From Anaerococcus urinomassiliensis (GTDB lineage Bacteria > Bacillota > Clostridia > Tissierellales > Peptoniphilaceae): 64,000 nucleotides of DNA. A model generated the notes under the pieces. That model saw only the letters and a program-made list of their open reading frames with translations, was not told the origin of the DNA and searched no databases. Made by a program: the position numbers and the translations under genes. This document shows, in pieces, positions 1 to 9,721 of this stretch; the first letter of the stretch is position 1; every line of letters begins with the position of its first letter. The stretch covers positions 1,868,476 to 1,932,475 of the forward strand of contig NZ_LT635782.1 in NCBI RefSeq assembly GCF_900128425.1, given 5' to 3'.

Positions 1-567
1 GATCAAGTCAGAGCTTTTGACAAAAATCTTTGCCGTTTTGGCTATAGAATCTACAAGAAGAGAGCTAAGATTACAGGGCTTATAGGAAGATTTGCTAATG
101 AGTACCATGATTTGCTCTCAGAAGATAAAGAGGATTTAAAAATAAACTATAAACCTGATATCATTGCCACTAGCCAAGAAGATTATTATCAAAAGTTTAT
201 AAGATCCTATGACCTAGACAAAAAGTATCAGACGACCCAAGCTGGCATCCACAAAGATGAGATAGAAATCACTATAAATGATAAACCAATCAAAAATTTT
301 GGATCCCAAGGCCAGCAAAGATCAGCAATACTAAATATAAAACTAGCCCAAGTAAGATTGATAAGGGAAGTGACAGGTGATAAATCTGTCATTTTATTTG
401 ATGATGTTTTCTCAGAACTTGATGAAAAAAGATCCCACTTCCTCTTAGAGAACCTAGAGGGCTACCAGACAATTATTACAGCTACCAATACCAAAAGCTT
501 GGATATGGTGGATGAATCTTCCCTTAGATACATAAACAATGGCAAAATATACCAAAACTTGATGTAA
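1..567 (+). CDS. recF: RecF, DNA replication/repair protein, C-terminal part
   Basis: RecF is an ABC/SMC-like ATPase that loads RecA at gaps and stalled forks. The reading frame is already open at base 1, so the gene runs in from outside the window and only about its last 188 residues are present. The visible part holds the ABC signature region (GSQGQQRSA) and the Walker B/D-loop stretch [12 protein letters not shown], as expected for the C-terminal lobe of RecF. It sits 23 bp before gyrB, which is the standard recF-gyrB-gyrA order near oriC in Firmicutes and supports the assignment. The N-terminal Walker A half is not visible. Confidence 0.95.
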   Translation, partial: DQVRAFDKNLCRFGYRIYKKRAKITGLIGRFANEYHDLLSEDKEDLKINYKPDIIATSQEDYYQKFIRSYDLDKKYQTTQAGIHKDEIEITINDKPIKNFGSQGQQRSAILNIKLAQVRLIREVTGDKSVILFDDVFSELDEKRSHFLLENLEGYQTIITATNTKSLDMVDESSLRYINNGKIYQNLM

Positions 568-590
568 GGGAGATTTTAGAAAGGAAAATT

Positions 591-2492
591 ATGACAGAAA
601 ATAATTACGATGCCGGTAATATTAAGGTCTTAGAGGGACTAGAGCCAGTTAGACTAAGACCTGGTATGTATATAGGCTCAACTAGTGAAAAAGGTCTACA
701 CCACCTGGTTTATGAAGTTGTAGATAACTCAATAGACGAGGCTCTTGCCGGACGTTGCGACTACATAAAAGTGACCGTATCAAAAGATAATATTATAACA
801 GTAGAAGATGATGGATCAGGTATACCAGTAAAAGAGCACCCACAAACTCACAAGTCAACCCTAGAGACTGTTCTTACAGTTCTTCACGCTGGTGGTAAGT
901 TTGACTCATCAGCCTATCATTATTCAGGTGGACTTCACGGTGTAGGTGTCTCTGTAGTAAATGCCCTATCAGAATACCTTATAGCAGAAGTCAAAAGAGA
1001 TGGTCACCTATATCGCATGACCTTTGAACGTGGAGTTGCTACAAGTGATTTGGAAATTTTGGGAGATACTGAAGAAACCGGTACTACCATAAGCTTTAAG
1101 GCTGATCCAGAAATATTTGAAACTACTGTATACGACAAGAAAACTCTAGAACGTAGGTTCCGTGAAATGGCCTTTCTAAATTCTGGTGTGCAAATAATCT
1201 TTGAAGATCAAAGAGATGAATCTTCTCAATCATTCAAATACGAAGGTGGAGTTAGTGAATTTGTTGGCTATTTAAACCGCAACAAAGATTCTATTATGAC
1301 TGAAATCCCACACTTTATTGGAAGCCAAGAAGATACAGAAATAGAAATTGCCTTCCAATACACAGATTCGTATTCTGAAAATATCCTAACTTTTGCAAAT
1401 AATATCCTTACTCCAGAAGGAGGAACCCACTTATCAGGCTTTAGGTCTGCCCTCACTCGTGGAGTTAATGACTATGCTAGAAAGTATAAGTTTATCAAAG
1501 AAAACGAAGAAAACCTCCAAGGTGAAGATGTCAGAGAAGGTATGACAGCCATAGTATCAGTAAAGATATCAGAACCACAATTTGAGGGTCAAACTAAGGC
1601 AAAACTTGGTAACTCTGAAGTTCGTGGAGCTGTAGATAGCTTCTTCTCATCCAAGCTAGAAAGCTTCCTTGAAGAAAATCCAAAGGTTGCGCAAACCATC
1701 CTCGATAAGGCTCTCCAATCCAGAAGAGCACGTGAAGCTGCTAGAAAGGCAAGGGACTTAACCCGCAAGCGTTCTATACTTGATAGTGCAACTCTTCCAG
1801 GAAAATTGGCTGACTGCCAATCTACAGATATAGGAGAAAACGAGATATTCATAGTCGAAGGTAACTCTGCTGGTGGTTCAGCAAAGGGTGGACGTGATAA
1901 CCGCATCCAAGCTATACTTCCTCTTCGTGGTAAAATCCTAAATGTAGAAAAGGCAAATATAGACCGCATATTAAATTCAGAAGAGATTAAGGCAATGATA
2001 ACAGCCTTTGGTACAGGAGTTGGCAAGGAATTTGATATATCAAAACTTCGCTATGGCAAGATAATCATCATGACAGATGCCGACGTCGACGGTGCTCATA
2101 TCAGAACCCTACTATTGACATTCTTCTATAGATATATGAAAGATTTGATAGATGATGGCCATATTTATGTTGCCCAACCACCTTTATACAAAATCACCCA
2201 CGGCAGGACTGAACGTTATGTATACTCAGATGCCGAAAGAGATAGGGTCATAGGAGATATAAAGGGCGAAAACTACAAGATCAACCGCTACAAGGGTCTT
2301 GGTGAGATGAACGCTGAGCAACTTTGGGAAACAACCATGAATCCAGACAACAGGATATTGCTTAGGGTCTTAGAAAATGAAGAATCAACAAGTACAGACG
2401 ACACCTTTAGCCTACTTATGGGAGAAAAGGTAGAACCAAGACGTGAATTCATAGAAGAAAACGCCAAATACGTAAATAATATTGACGTATAG
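591..2492 (+). CDS. gyrB: DNA gyrase subunit B
   Basis: ATPase subunit of DNA gyrase, which with GyrA introduces negative supercoils. Its 633 residues are a normal length for Gram-positive GyrB. The GHKL ATPase motifs are present: [13 protein letters not shown] (N box, about residue 43), DDGSGIP and [15 protein letters not shown]. The C-terminal Toprim domain is intact, with [14 protein letters not shown] and [15 protein letters not shown]. The start ATG follows an AAAGGA ribosome binding site. It is almost certainly co-transcribed with recF upstream and gyrA, which begins 8 bp downstream. Confidence 0.98.
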   Translation: MTENNYDAGNIKVLEGLEPVRLRPGMYIGSTSEKGLHHLVYEVVDNSIDEALAGRCDYIKVTVSKDNIITVEDDGSGIPVKEHPQTHKSTLETVLTVLHAGGKFDSSAYHYSGGLHGVGVSVVNALSEYLIAEVKRDGHLYRMTFERGVATSDLEILGDTEETGTTISFKADPEIFETTVYDKKTLERRFREMAFLNSGVQIIFEDQRDESSQSFKYEGGVSEFVGYLNRNKDSIMTEIPHFIGSQEDTEIEIAFQYTDSYSENILTFANNILTPEGGTHLSGFRSALTRGVNDYARKYKFIKENEENLQGEDVREGMTAIVSVKISEPQFEGQTKAKLGNSEVRGAVDSFFSSKLESFLEENPKVAQTILDKALQSRRAREAARKARDLTRKRSILDSATLPGKLADCQSTDIGENEIFIVEGNSAGGSAKGGRDNRIQAILPLRGKILNVEKANIDRILNSEEIKAMITAFGTGVGKEFDISKLRYGKIIIMTDADVDGAHIRTLLLTFFYRYMKDLIDDGHIYVAQPPLYKITHGRTERYVYSDAERDRVIGDIKGENYKINRYKGLGEMNAEQLWETTMNPDNRILLRVLENEESTSTDDTFSLLMGEKVEPRREFIEENAKYVNNIDV

Positions 2493-2500
2493 GAGGCAAG

Positions 2501-4963
2501 ATGACTGAAATTAACAATGAACACAATATTATAAATGTAGACCTAGAAGAAAAGATGAAGGATGCCTACCTGGATTATTCTATGTCTGTAATAGTATCTC
2601 GTGCACTTCCAGATGTACGTGATGGACTAAAACCGGTACACAGAAGAATCCTCTATGGTATGGAAGGTCTAGGTCTTGATCCAAACAAACCAACCAGAAA
2701 ATCTGCCAGAGTAGTTGGTGAGGTAATGGGTAAGTATCATCCTCACGGTGACACAGCTCTTTATGATGCCCTAGTACGTCTTGCCCAAGATTTCTCAACC
2801 AGATATCCCCTAGCCCAAGGCCAAGGTAACTTTGGTTCTGTAGATGGAGATGATCCAGCGGCTATGCGTTATACAGAAGTTCGCATGTCAAAAATCGCCA
2901 AGGAAATGCTAAGAGACCTCAATAAAAATACTGTAGACTTCATACCAAACTTTGACGAAGAAGAAAAAGAACCGGTAGTCCTACCATCAAGATTTCCAAA
3001 TCTTTTGGTCAATGGATCTAACGGTATAGCTGTAGGTATGGCTACAAATATGGCTCCACATAACCTTAATGAAGCCATAGATGCATCCATAGCCTACATG
3101 AGAAACCCTGAGATAAGCATCCAAGAATTAAACAAAATTATCAAGGGACCAGACTTCCCAACAGGGGCAAAGATCTTAGGCAAAAAAGGAATCAAGGATG
3201 CCTACGAAACAGGCCGTGGTAAGGTTAAACTTCGTGGTATAGCAAAAATTGAGCCTTTCAAGAAAAACCGCGAGAGAATCATAGTTACAGAGATCCCTTA
3301 CCAAGTAAACAAGGCAAAACTCATACAAAAGATAGCCGACCTTGTAAAAGAAAAGAGAATAGATGGTATATCTGATATCCGTGATGAATCAGATAGAAAG
3401 GGAATGAGAATTGTAATCGAAATCAAACGTGATTACAATGCCAATATAGTCCTCAATAACCTCTACAAATACACCCAACTAGAGACAACCTTTGGTATTA
3501 TAAACCTTGCTTTAGTTGATGGTATACCAAGAATTCTCACATTAAAAGAATTGATCAAATACTATATCGACCACCAAAAAGATGTAGTAACCAGACGTAC
3601 ACAATTTGACCTAGACAAGGCAAAGGCTCGCAAGCACATAGTAGAAGGTTTGATCATCGCTATCGATAATATCGATGAGATTATCAAAATCATCCGTTCT
3701 TCCTATGATGACAACGAGATTAAAGGTATTTTCCTAGAAAAATTCGGCCTAACAGACCTCCAATCTCAAGCTATCTTAGACATGAGATTGAAACGTCTAT
3801 CAGGACTAGAAATTGAAAAACTTAATGCAGAAAATAAGGAACTTGAAGAGACAATTACCTATCTCCTATCAATTCTAAACTCAGATGAAAAGCTTATAGA
3901 CCTAATAGAAACAGAGTTAAATGAGATTAAGGAAAAATATGGAGATGAACGTCGCACCAAACTTGCTCCAGATGAAGGCGAAATAGATATAGAAGAGCTT
4001 ATAGAAGAAGAAGATATACTAATCACCCTTACAAATGATGGATACATTAAACGCTTACCAGTAGATACCTACAAGGTACAAAACAGGGGAGGCAAGGGAA
4101 TTTCTGCGGCAAATACCAAGGAAGATGACTATATCAAACGCATCATGACTACAAACACTCACGAAGACTTACTATTCTTCACATCCTTTGGTAGGGTCTA
4201 TAGCCTCAAGGGCTACGAAATCCCAGAAGGATCTAGGACAAGCCGTGGCCAAGCCATAATCAATATTCTATCCCTAAACTCAGGCGAGAAAATAACAGAG
4301 ATTATGCCATTATCTGAGCTAAAAGAAGACGATCAAATTGTACTTCAAACACAAAATGGTAAGATTAAGAAAACTGATGCAAATAATTTCACATCTATCC
4401 AAAGAAATGGAATAATTGCTATTGGCCTTGAAGAAGGCGATAAACTAATATCTGCCCGCCACATAGAAAAAGAAGAAGAACTAATAATATCAACTAAAAA
4501 CGGTATGACCATCCAATTTAACACTGAAGACGTGAGATCTATGGGTCGCCAAGCTCGTGGAGTCCGTGCTATAAAACTAGCCAAAGATGATGAAGTAGTA
4601 GCAATGAACATCAGAGGCGAGGAAACCTACCTACTAGTTGTAACAGAAAATGGTTTTGGCAAGAAGACATCATTTAACAACTTCAAAAACCAAAACAGGG
4701 GCGGCAAGGGAATCAGATGCCACAAAGTCACAGAAAAAACAGGCTTTGTAGTAGACACTATCCCAGTAGATATAGACGAAGACATAATGATGGTTTCCCT
4801 AAGAGGTGATATAATAAGAATTAGAGCAAAAGATGTCTCTACAACAGGAAGAAACACCATGGGAGTCACCCTCAAAAATATGAAAGATGACAAAGATAGA
4901 ATAGTATCAGTAACCAAATACGACGATGGCGCATACGATGTCCAAAGAGAAGATATTAAATAG
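2501..4963 (+). CDS. gyrA: DNA gyrase subunit A
   Basis: Breakage-reunion subunit of gyrase, 820 residues. The catalytic tyrosine is Y124 in AAMRYTE. The quinolone-resistance-determining segment reads [10 protein letters not shown], so the position equivalent to E. coli Ser83 is Thr85 and the one equivalent to Asp87 is Asp89. Thr at that site is natural in some anaerobes, so I do not read it as a resistance mutation. The C-terminal beta-pinwheel carries GyrA-box-like QNRGGKG motifs. A strong AGGAGG site lies just before the ATG, and the STAS gene follows after 9 bp. Confidence 0.98.
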   Translation: MTEINNEHNIINVDLEEKMKDAYLDYSMSVIVSRALPDVRDGLKPVHRRILYGMEGLGLDPNKPTRKSARVVGEVMGKYHPHGDTALYDALVRLAQDFSTRYPLAQGQGNFGSVDGDDPAAMRYTEVRMSKIAKEMLRDLNKNTVDFIPNFDEEEKEPVVLPSRFPNLLVNGSNGIAVGMATNMAPHNLNEAIDASIAYMRNPEISIQELNKIIKGPDFPTGAKILGKKGIKDAYETGRGKVKLRGIAKIEPFKKNRERIIVTEIPYQVNKAKLIQKIADLVKEKRIDGISDIRDESDRKGMRIVIEIKRDYNANIVLNNLYKYTQLETTFGIINLALVDGIPRILTLKELIKYYIDHQKDVVTRRTQFDLDKAKARKHIVEGLIIAIDNIDEIIKIIRSSYDDNEIKGIFLEKFGLTDLQSQAILDMRLKRLSGLEIEKLNAENKELEETITYLLSILNSDEKLIDLIETELNEIKEKYGDERRTKLAPDEGEIDIEELIEEEDILITLTNDGYIKRLPVDTYKVQNRGGKGISAANTKEDDYIKRIMTTNTHEDLLFFTSFGRVYSLKGYEIPEGSRTSRGQAIINILSLNSGEKITEIMPLSELKEDDQIVLQTQNGKIKKTDANNFTSIQRNGIIAIGLEEGDKLISARHIEKEEELIISTKNGMTIQFNTEDVRSMGRQARGVRAIKLAKDDEVVAMNIRGEETYLLVVTENGFGKKTSFNNFKNQNRGGKGIRCHKVTEKTGFVVDTIPVDIDEDIMMVSLRGDIIRIRAKDVSTTGRNTMGVTLKNMKDDKDRIVSVTKYDDGAYDVQREDIK

Positions 4964-4972
4964 GGGAAGAAG

Positions 4973-5275
4973 ATGTTTGATAAAGAAATAAAAATTGAAG
5001 ACGATATTCAGACAGTAAAACTTGTTGGCGATCTAGATGTGTATTCAGAAGAAGACTTCAAAGAATTCATAGAAGAAAAAATAGATGCCAACAAGGACCT
5101 AGTATTTGACCTAAAAGACCTAGATTACCTAGACTCAACAGGCCTTGGTATGTTTATGCTTATCTACAATAAGCAAAAAGAAAATGGCAAATCAGTAAAA
5201 ATAATAAACACAAAAGAAAATATCAAAAAATTATTCAAAATAACTGATCTATCCGATCTATTTGATATGGAGTAA
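4973..5275 (+). CDS. anti-sigma factor antagonist, STAS domain (RsbV/SpoIIAA-like)
   Basis: A single 100-residue STAS domain. Proteins of this family are partner-switch antagonists that bind an RsbW/SpoIIAB kinase and release the sigma factor. The regulatory serine is Ser55 in DYLDSTGLGMF, the site normally phosphorylated by the partner kinase. The two downstream genes are an RsbW-like protein and a SigB/SigF-type sigma factor, which is the classic rsbV-rsbW-sigB order. The set follows gyrA by 9 bp, so it is probably transcribed with the gyrase genes, which is less usual. The direct target regulon cannot be seen here. Confidence 0.88.
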   Translation: MFDKEIKIEDDIQTVKLVGDLDVYSEEDFKEFIEEKIDANKDLVFDLKDLDYLDSTGLGMFMLIYNKQKENGKSVKIINTKENIKKLFKITDLSDLFDME

Positions 5276-5278
5276 ATA

Positions 5279-5614
5279 ATGGATAAAATTACCATAACAA
5301 TCCCAGCTCGCAAAATCTATCTAAAATCCATAAGATTGTTTACCGCTTCCCTTGCAAGTGATCTAGGATTTAATATAGAAGAAGTTGAAGACCTTAGAGT
5401 TGTAGTAAGCGAGGCTATCAACTACAAGCTAAGCGATGAGGACGTAAAAATAGAATTTTTGCCAGAAGATAAAAATCTTCAAATCAAAGTTATAGGCAAG
5501 GACAAGAGCCTAGACCAACGTGCACTCAAAATGCGTGATTTAATTTTGAAGGAACTTGCAGACGAAGTTGAAATCACAAGCGGAGAAATTAAAATCACAA
5601 AAAGGGCAAGCTAA
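5279..5614 (+). CDS. RsbW-like anti-sigma factor, short and degenerate GHKL domain
   Basis: The position between an RsbV-like and a SigB-like gene, and the N-box motif VVVSEAINY (Glu45, Asn48), mark this as an RsbW/SpoIIAB-type anti-sigma factor. It is only 111 residues, against about 140-160 for the family. The glycine-rich G1 box (DxGxG) expected after the N box is not visible; that stretch reads VIGKDKSLDQRALKM. It may therefore bind the sigma factor without normal ATP binding or kinase activity, which is inference. It starts 3 bp after the STAS gene, and its stop overlaps the sigma factor ATG (TAATG), implying translational coupling. Confidence 0.75.
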   Translation: MDKITITIPARKIYLKSIRLFTASLASDLGFNIEEVEDLRVVVSEAINYKLSDEDVKIEFLPEDKNLQIKVIGKDKSLDQRALKMRDLILKELADEVEITSGEIKITKRAS

Positions 5615-6396
5615 TGACAAAGCAAAAAGATCTAACTGATCAAGAATACAAAGAGCAGATCAAAAAGAAATTTGAAGAATATTATGAAACCCGAGATAAG
5701 AAACTTCGTGATGAACTGATCGAAGAGCATATGTATATAGTAGATATCCTATCCAACAAATACGTAGGCAAGGGGATCGAAAGAGAAGACCTCTACCAAG
5801 TAGCAAGCCTTGGGCTAATCTTTGCAGTAGAAAGATTTGACCCAAGTAAGGGCTACGAATTTTCATCATTTGCAACACCAACAATAATGGGTGAACTCAA
5901 ACGCTACTTTAGAGACAAGGGTTGGGTCATCAGAGTCCCAAGAAGAATCCAAAACCTCTACAAAAAAATAAATAACGCCAAAAAAGTCCTACCCCAAGAA
6001 CTGCAAAGAACCCCAACAGTAAAAGACATAGCAGACTATCTGGGAGAAGACGAAGAAACAATACTAGAAACCATGGAAGCAAGCAAAGTATACGCTCCAC
6101 AAAGCCTTGATATGAAATACCAAGTCCAAAAGGGAGAAAACTCCATAGACTTGGCCGATATGATAGGAGAAGAAGACAGGAACTTCGACTCCATAGAACT
6201 ATCAGATCTTATAGAAAAATCAACAGAAAGGCTAAACGATTTGGAAAAAGAGATCCTAGAACTAAGATACTACGAGGGCAGAACCCAAATAGACATAGCC
6301 AACACCCTAGACATCTCCCAAATGACAGTAAGCCGTATAGAAAAAAAGATCTTGCAAAAATTCACCATGGAACTAGAAAAAATGGAAGATATCTAA
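5614..6396 (+). CDS. RNA polymerase sigma factor, SigB/SigF/SigG family
   Basis: Alternative sigma-70 family factor of 260 residues, the usual length for SigB/SigF. Region 2 is visible as ADxx-type helices around EREDLYQVASLGLIFAVERF and EFSSFATPTIMGELKRYFRD, which bind the -10 element. Region 3 follows around PRRIQNLYKKI. Region 4 ends with the helix-turn-helix ILELRYYEGRTQIDIA followed by DISQMTVSRIEKK. The ATG overlaps the stop of the upstream RsbW-like gene, so the three genes form a partner-switching module. Whether it governs general stress or another programme cannot be told from this window. A strong terminator follows immediately. Confidence 0.92.
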   Translation: MTKQKDLTDQEYKEQIKKKFEEYYETRDKKLRDELIEEHMYIVDILSNKYVGKGIEREDLYQVASLGLIFAVERFDPSKGYEFSSFATPTIMGELKRYFRDKGWVIRVPRRIQNLYKKINNAKKVLPQELQRTPTVKDIADYLGEDEETILETMEASKVYAPQSLDMKYQVQKGENSIDLADMIGEEDRNFDSIELSDLIEKSTERLNDLEKEILELRYYEGRTQIDIANTLDISQMTVSRIEKKILQKFTMELEKMEDI

Positions 6397-6401
6397 AAAA
6401 T

Positions 6402-6431
6402 CACGCTAGGGATTAGCCCTGCGTGTTTTTT
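6402..6431 (+). terminator. Rho-independent terminator after the sigma factor gene
   Basis: A GC-rich hairpin (CACGC-T-AGGG, loop, CCCT-GCGTG) is followed by TTTTTT. It begins 6 bp after the sigma gene stop and closes the recF-gyrB-gyrA-sigma unit. Confidence 0.85.
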
Positions 6432-6603
6432 ATAGAATATCTAGGGAAAAGAAAATAGTAAATGTCTATATTTTTTTATATGGGAAGTATAGAAGTATAA
6501 ATTTTAAAATCACTATAGCTATGCAAATTGAACAAATGATAGTTTTTAAAATAAAAATCAAAATATCCTATAATCTTATAAAGATTACAAAATTTTCTAA
6601 TAA

Positions 6604-6626
6604 GCCAGCAAAAGTGCTGGTTTTTT
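6604..6626 (+). terminator. second hairpin terminator, before the sugar operon promoter
   Basis: GCCAGCA, a short AAG loop and TGCTGG, then TTTTTT. No gene is visible between the first terminator and this one, so it probably insulates the LacI operon from read-through. The 170 bp in between are very AT-rich, with nothing else recognisable. Confidence 0.7.
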
Positions 6627-6640
6627 ATTATAAAAAAGAC

Positions 6641-6669
6641 TTGACAACATGTAAATGTTTTCATATAAT
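6641..6669 (+). promoter_or_regulatory. sigma-A promoter for the fructo-oligosaccharide operon
   Basis: A consensus -35 TTGACA (6641-6646) and -10 TATAAT (6664-6669) are separated by 17 bp. It lies 165 bp upstream of the lacI-type gene, with LacI-like operators immediately downstream, so binding there would block transcription elongation or initiation. Confidence 0.8.
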
Positions 6670-6681
6670 GTAATGGAAATA

Positions 6682-6693
6682 TGAAACGTTACA
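6682..6693. promoter_or_regulatory. LacI-family operator site 1 (imperfect)
   Basis: TGAAACGTTACA, one base away from the palindrome TGAAACGTTTCA seen twice more downstream. It is placed just after the -10 box, at the expected transcription start. Sites of this CG-centred type are bound by LacI-family repressors. Confidence 0.65.
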
Positions 6694-6730
6694 AAAAAAG
6701 TTATAGTAATTGTTTTTTTAAAATTTTAAA

Positions 6731-6746
6731 TATGAAACGTTTCATA
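6731..6746. promoter_or_regulatory. LacI-family operator site 2 (perfect palindrome)
   Basis: TATGAAACGTTTCATA is a perfect 16-bp palindrome centred on CG. It lies between the promoter and the regulator gene. Confidence 0.8.
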
Positions 6747-6796
6747 TAATTGTTCCACACTTGTTTATATAATTATGGTGTATAATAGATATATAA

Positions 6797-6808
6797 TGAA
6801 ACGTTTCA
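6797..6808. promoter_or_regulatory. LacI-family operator site 3
   Basis: TGAAACGTTTCA is a perfect 12-bp palindrome, 25 bp before the regulator's ATG. Its centre is about 64 bp from that of site 2 and 115 bp from that of site 1. The three sites together suggest looping-type autorepression of the whole operon. Confidence 0.78.
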
Positions 6809-6833
6809 AAATATATAAGAGTGGAGGAATATT

Positions 6834-7799
6834 ATGGCAACTATGAAAGATGTGGCCATGGAGGCTAATGTAAGCCTTGGTAGTGTTAGCAATGTTATAA
6901 ATGGTAAGGAAGTAAAACCAGATACATATAACAAAGTAATGGAGGCGATAAAGAAATTAAATTATGAGAAAAACGATTTAGCTACAGGTTTGAAGAATAA
7001 TAAAACAAATACTGTTGGCTTAATTATCCCTACTGTATGGCACCCTTTTTTTTCGGAACTAGCTTTTCATGTTGAACAAATTTTACAAGAAGATGGATAT
7101 AAGATGCTTTTATGCAATACACATTCTAATCCTGATAATGAGATTAGATATATCCAGATGCTTAGAAAAAATATGATTGATGGGATTATAGCCATATCTT
7201 ATTCTGATATAGAGCTTTTATTAAATTCCAACCTACCCTTTGTAAGTATTGATAGGATATTTGATAAGGATGTAAACTTTGTAGCTAGTGATAACTACCA
7301 GGGTGGTAGGCTTGCTGCTAAAACTTTAGTTGAAAAGGGATGTAAAAATTTACTTTATGTAGGTAGCCATAATGTTTTTAAGAATGCAACTATGGATAGG
7401 AAAGTAGGCTTTGAAGCTTATTGTAATGAGAATAATATAGCCCATGAGATTATAGACTTACTTGAGCCTTATAGTGGTCTAAAGGAAGAGTTAATTGCTA
7501 CATTTAATAAAAATGAGGGTATAGATGGTATTTTTGCTATTAACGATTTTTTAGCTATTGATATAATAAAAATGTTAAATGTAAATCAAATTAAACTTAT
7601 AGAAGACTATCAAATAATAGGTTTTGATGGGATTAAGCTTAGTAAGGAGAGATCTTACATGATTTCTACTATAGTTCAGGATGTCGAACGTATAGCTAAA
7701 GAAAGCGTTTCTATACTTTTTAAGAATATAGAAAATGAATCGTTTTATGGAAATGCATACGTACCTGTTAGATTTGAGGAAGGAGGGAGTACCAAATAA
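6834..7799 (+). CDS. LacI-family transcriptional regulator of the sugar operon
   Basis: A 321-residue LacI/GalR repressor. The N-terminal helix-turn-helix and hinge are clear (TMKDVAMEANVSLGSVSNVING, about residues 3-24). They are followed by the periplasmic-binding-protein-like effector domain with NTVGLIIPTVWHPFF and the closing DxxAxGxxxxL-type region IQIIGFDGIKLS. The ATG is preceded by GTGGAGG. It is the first gene of the operon and its own upstream region carries three CG-centred operators, so it most likely represses itself and the transport and hydrolase genes until a sucrose- or fructan-derived sugar binds. The effector is inferred from neighbours only. Confidence 0.92.
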   Translation: MATMKDVAMEANVSLGSVSNVINGKEVKPDTYNKVMEAIKKLNYEKNDLATGLKNNKTNTVGLIIPTVWHPFFSELAFHVEQILQEDGYKMLLCNTHSNPDNEIRYIQMLRKNMIDGIIAISYSDIELLLNSNLPFVSIDRIFDKDVNFVASDNYQGGRLAAKTLVEKGCKNLLYVGSHNVFKNATMDRKVGFEAYCNENNIAHEIIDLLEPYSGLKEELIATFNKNEGIDGIFAINDFLAIDIIKMLNVNQIKLIEDYQIIGFDGIKLSKERSYMISTIVQDVERIAKESVSILFKNIENESFYGNAYVPVRFEEGGSTK

Positions 7800-7824
7800 T
7801 CTTTATTAGAAAAAGGGGGAACTG

Positions 7825-8829
7825 ATGAAAAAATATGATGATATTCAAAATACTAACGAAATAAAAGATATTGAGAATATGAAAGAAATTAATAATATAA
7901 AAGATATAAATGAAAATGATGAAGATTTCAAAATATCTAAGTGGCAGATTTTTAAAGAGCAATACCAATTATTTTTATTATTGCTGCCAGCATTGTTAAT
8001 TACATTTATATTTAAATATATACCAATGTATGGAGTTTTGATTGCCTTTAAAAATTATAATCCGCTAAAGGGAATAATGGGGAGTCCTTGGATTGGATTT
8101 AAGCATTTTGAAAACTTCTTGAATTCACCAAACTTTGGAATACTTTTAGAAAATACCTTGAAGTTATCTATATATGGTTTGCTCTGGGGATTCTTTCCAC
8201 CAGTTATACTAGCTTTGATGTTGAATCAGGTAATGAGTGATAAGATGAAGCAACGTGCCCAAACTATTTTATACTCTCCAAACTTTATATCTACAGTAAT
8301 AATAGTGGGTATGGTGTTCTTATTCTTCTCAGCAAATGGACCTATAGTAAGGATCTTAACTAGTATGGGGATTAACCCGCCAAGGTTTTTAACAGACCCT
8401 GATTCATTTAGATCCTTATATATAGTTTCAGGTATATGGCAAGGAATGGGATGGGCTTCAATATTATACACTAGTGCTCTAGTAAACATATCACCCGACT
8501 TATATGAGGCGGCTGATCTTGATGGAGCTAACTTATTCCAAAAGATAAAAAACATAGAGCTTCCAGCCTTAAAACCTATAATGATGGTTAACTTCGTACT
8601 GGCTGTAGGAGGAATAATGAGTGTGGGATATGAGAAAGCATATTTAATGCAAACTTCTCTAAACCTACCAACATCAGAAATTATTAGTACCTATGTATAT
8701 AAGATAGGTTTACAGCAAGGCAACTATTCATACTCTGCTGCTGTAGGTTTATTTAACTCAGTAATAAATCTAATACTATTGCTTTTAACTGGTTATATAG
8801 TAAAGAAACTAAACAAGGAGAAAGCTTAA
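7825..8829 (+). CDS. carbohydrate ABC transporter permease (LplB type)
   Basis: Membrane subunit of a CUT1-type sugar importer, 334 residues. Hydrophobic segments begin at about residue 48 (LFLLLLPALLITFIF). The cytoplasmic EAA loop that docks the ATPase is present at about residues 227-245 (EAADLDGANLFQKIKNIELP). The N-terminal cytosolic tail of about 45 residues is unusual: it is almost entirely Asn, Ile, Asp, Lys and Glu in near-repeats (NEIKDIENMKEINNIKDINE). It pairs with the permease that begins 1 bp after its stop and with the lipoprotein downstream. LplB/LplC/LipO-type systems take up oligosaccharides. Confidence 0.9.
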   Translation: MKKYDDIQNTNEIKDIENMKEINNIKDINENDEDFKISKWQIFKEQYQLFLLLLPALLITFIFKYIPMYGVLIAFKNYNPLKGIMGSPWIGFKHFENFLNSPNFGILLENTLKLSIYGLLWGFFPPVILALMLNQVMSDKMKQRAQTILYSPNFISTVIIVGMVFLFFSANGPIVRILTSMGINPPRFLTDPDSFRSLYIVSGIWQGMGWASILYTSALVNISPDLYEAADLDGANLFQKIKNIELPALKPIMMVNFVLAVGGIMSVGYEKAYLMQTSLNLPTSEIISTYVYKIGLQQGNYSYSAAVGLFNSVINLILLLLTGYIVKKLNKEKA

Positions 8830-8830
8830 G

Positions 8831-9718
8831 ATGAATACTCTAAACTTAACTAAAACAGATAAAAAACTTAGAAGAGTAAATATAGTTTGTTTAATAATCA
8901 TATTACTTTTAATTTTAGTACCTATGGTTTATGTACTTCTTGCAAGCTTTATGTCACCAGATGTATTGCTTAGCAAGGGAATAAGTCTTAAGCCATCCGA
9001 TTGGAGTACAGAAGGGTACAAAAGAGTATTTGCAGATAAAAGTATCCTTAGAGGATTTATAAATTCTTTTATATATTCCTTAAGTTTCGGTGTTTTAAAT
9101 GTAGCTGTAACAATGATGGCTGCCTATCCAATGAGTAGAGAAGATTTATTATTTAAAAAAGGAATTTATACCTTCTTTATAATAACAATGTTCTTTGGCG
9201 GGGGCTTAGTTCCAACATACTTGCTTATCAAAGACTTAGGTATGTTAGATACAATTTGGGCTTTGATAATACCAGGTTGTTTTTCTGTATTTAATTTGTT
9301 TCTAGCACAAGTTTATATAAAAAGTTTACCGCAAGAGATGATTGAAGCGGCTAAGGTTGACGGGGCAAATGACTTTCAAATATTTGCTAAAGTTATACTA
9401 CCACTATCAAAATCAATCATGTTTGTAATTTTTCTATATTCTTTTGTTGGGATGTGGAATAGTTACTTTGACGCAATGATTTATATAAAATCACCAGAAC
9501 TCGAACCCTTACAATTAGTTTTAAGAAAGATTCTAGTTCAAAATCAACCTAATATGAACATGATTGGATCTCAAACAGCTATGGCAGAACTTAAGAAAAT
9601 AGCTGAACTTATAAAATATGCGACAATTGTAGTATCAAGTGTACCATTAATAGTTATGTTCCCATTCTTCCAAAAATACTTTGAGAAGGGAATATCACTT
9701 GGATCAGTGAAAGGATAA
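8831..9718 (+). CDS. carbohydrate ABC transporter permease (LplC/YtcP type)
   Basis: Second membrane subunit of the CUT1 importer, 295 residues. Six or so hydrophobic segments are visible, starting with VCLIIILLLILVPMVYVLLASF. The EAA loop is at about residues 170-188 (EAAKVDGANDFQIFAKVILP). Its C-terminus (FPFFQKYFEKGISLGSVKG) is characteristic of this permease subfamily. It begins directly after the first permease behind an AGGAG site and is followed by the binding protein gene after 3 bp. Confidence 0.92.
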   Translation: MNTLNLTKTDKKLRRVNIVCLIIILLLILVPMVYVLLASFMSPDVLLSKGISLKPSDWSTEGYKRVFADKSILRGFINSFIYSLSFGVLNVAVTMMAAYPMSREDLLFKKGIYTFFIITMFFGGGLVPTYLLIKDLGMLDTIWALIIPGCFSVFNLFLAQVYIKSLPQEMIEAAKVDGANDFQIFAKVILPLSKSIMFVIFLYSFVGMWNSYFDAMIYIKSPELEPLQLVLRKILVQNQPNMNMIGSQTAMAELKKIAELIKYATIVVSSVPLIVMFPFFQKYFEKGISLGSVKG

Positions 9719-9721
9719 ATT

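Noticed and set aside
1589..2026. 145-codon open frame on the minus strand inside gyrB
   Set aside because: It is fully antisense to conserved gyrase motifs, has no ribosome binding site and its composition is that of a shadow frame.
2733..2770. GyrA Thr85 as a quinolone-resistance mutation
   Set aside because: Thr at this position is the natural residue in several anaerobes; without a reference from the same species it cannot be called a mutation.
6731..6746. the palindrome as a catabolite-response (cre) element
   Set aside because: The core has five bases on each side of CG (12 bp), whereas cre sites have a 14-bp asymmetric consensus; the adjacent LacI-family gene is the better match.
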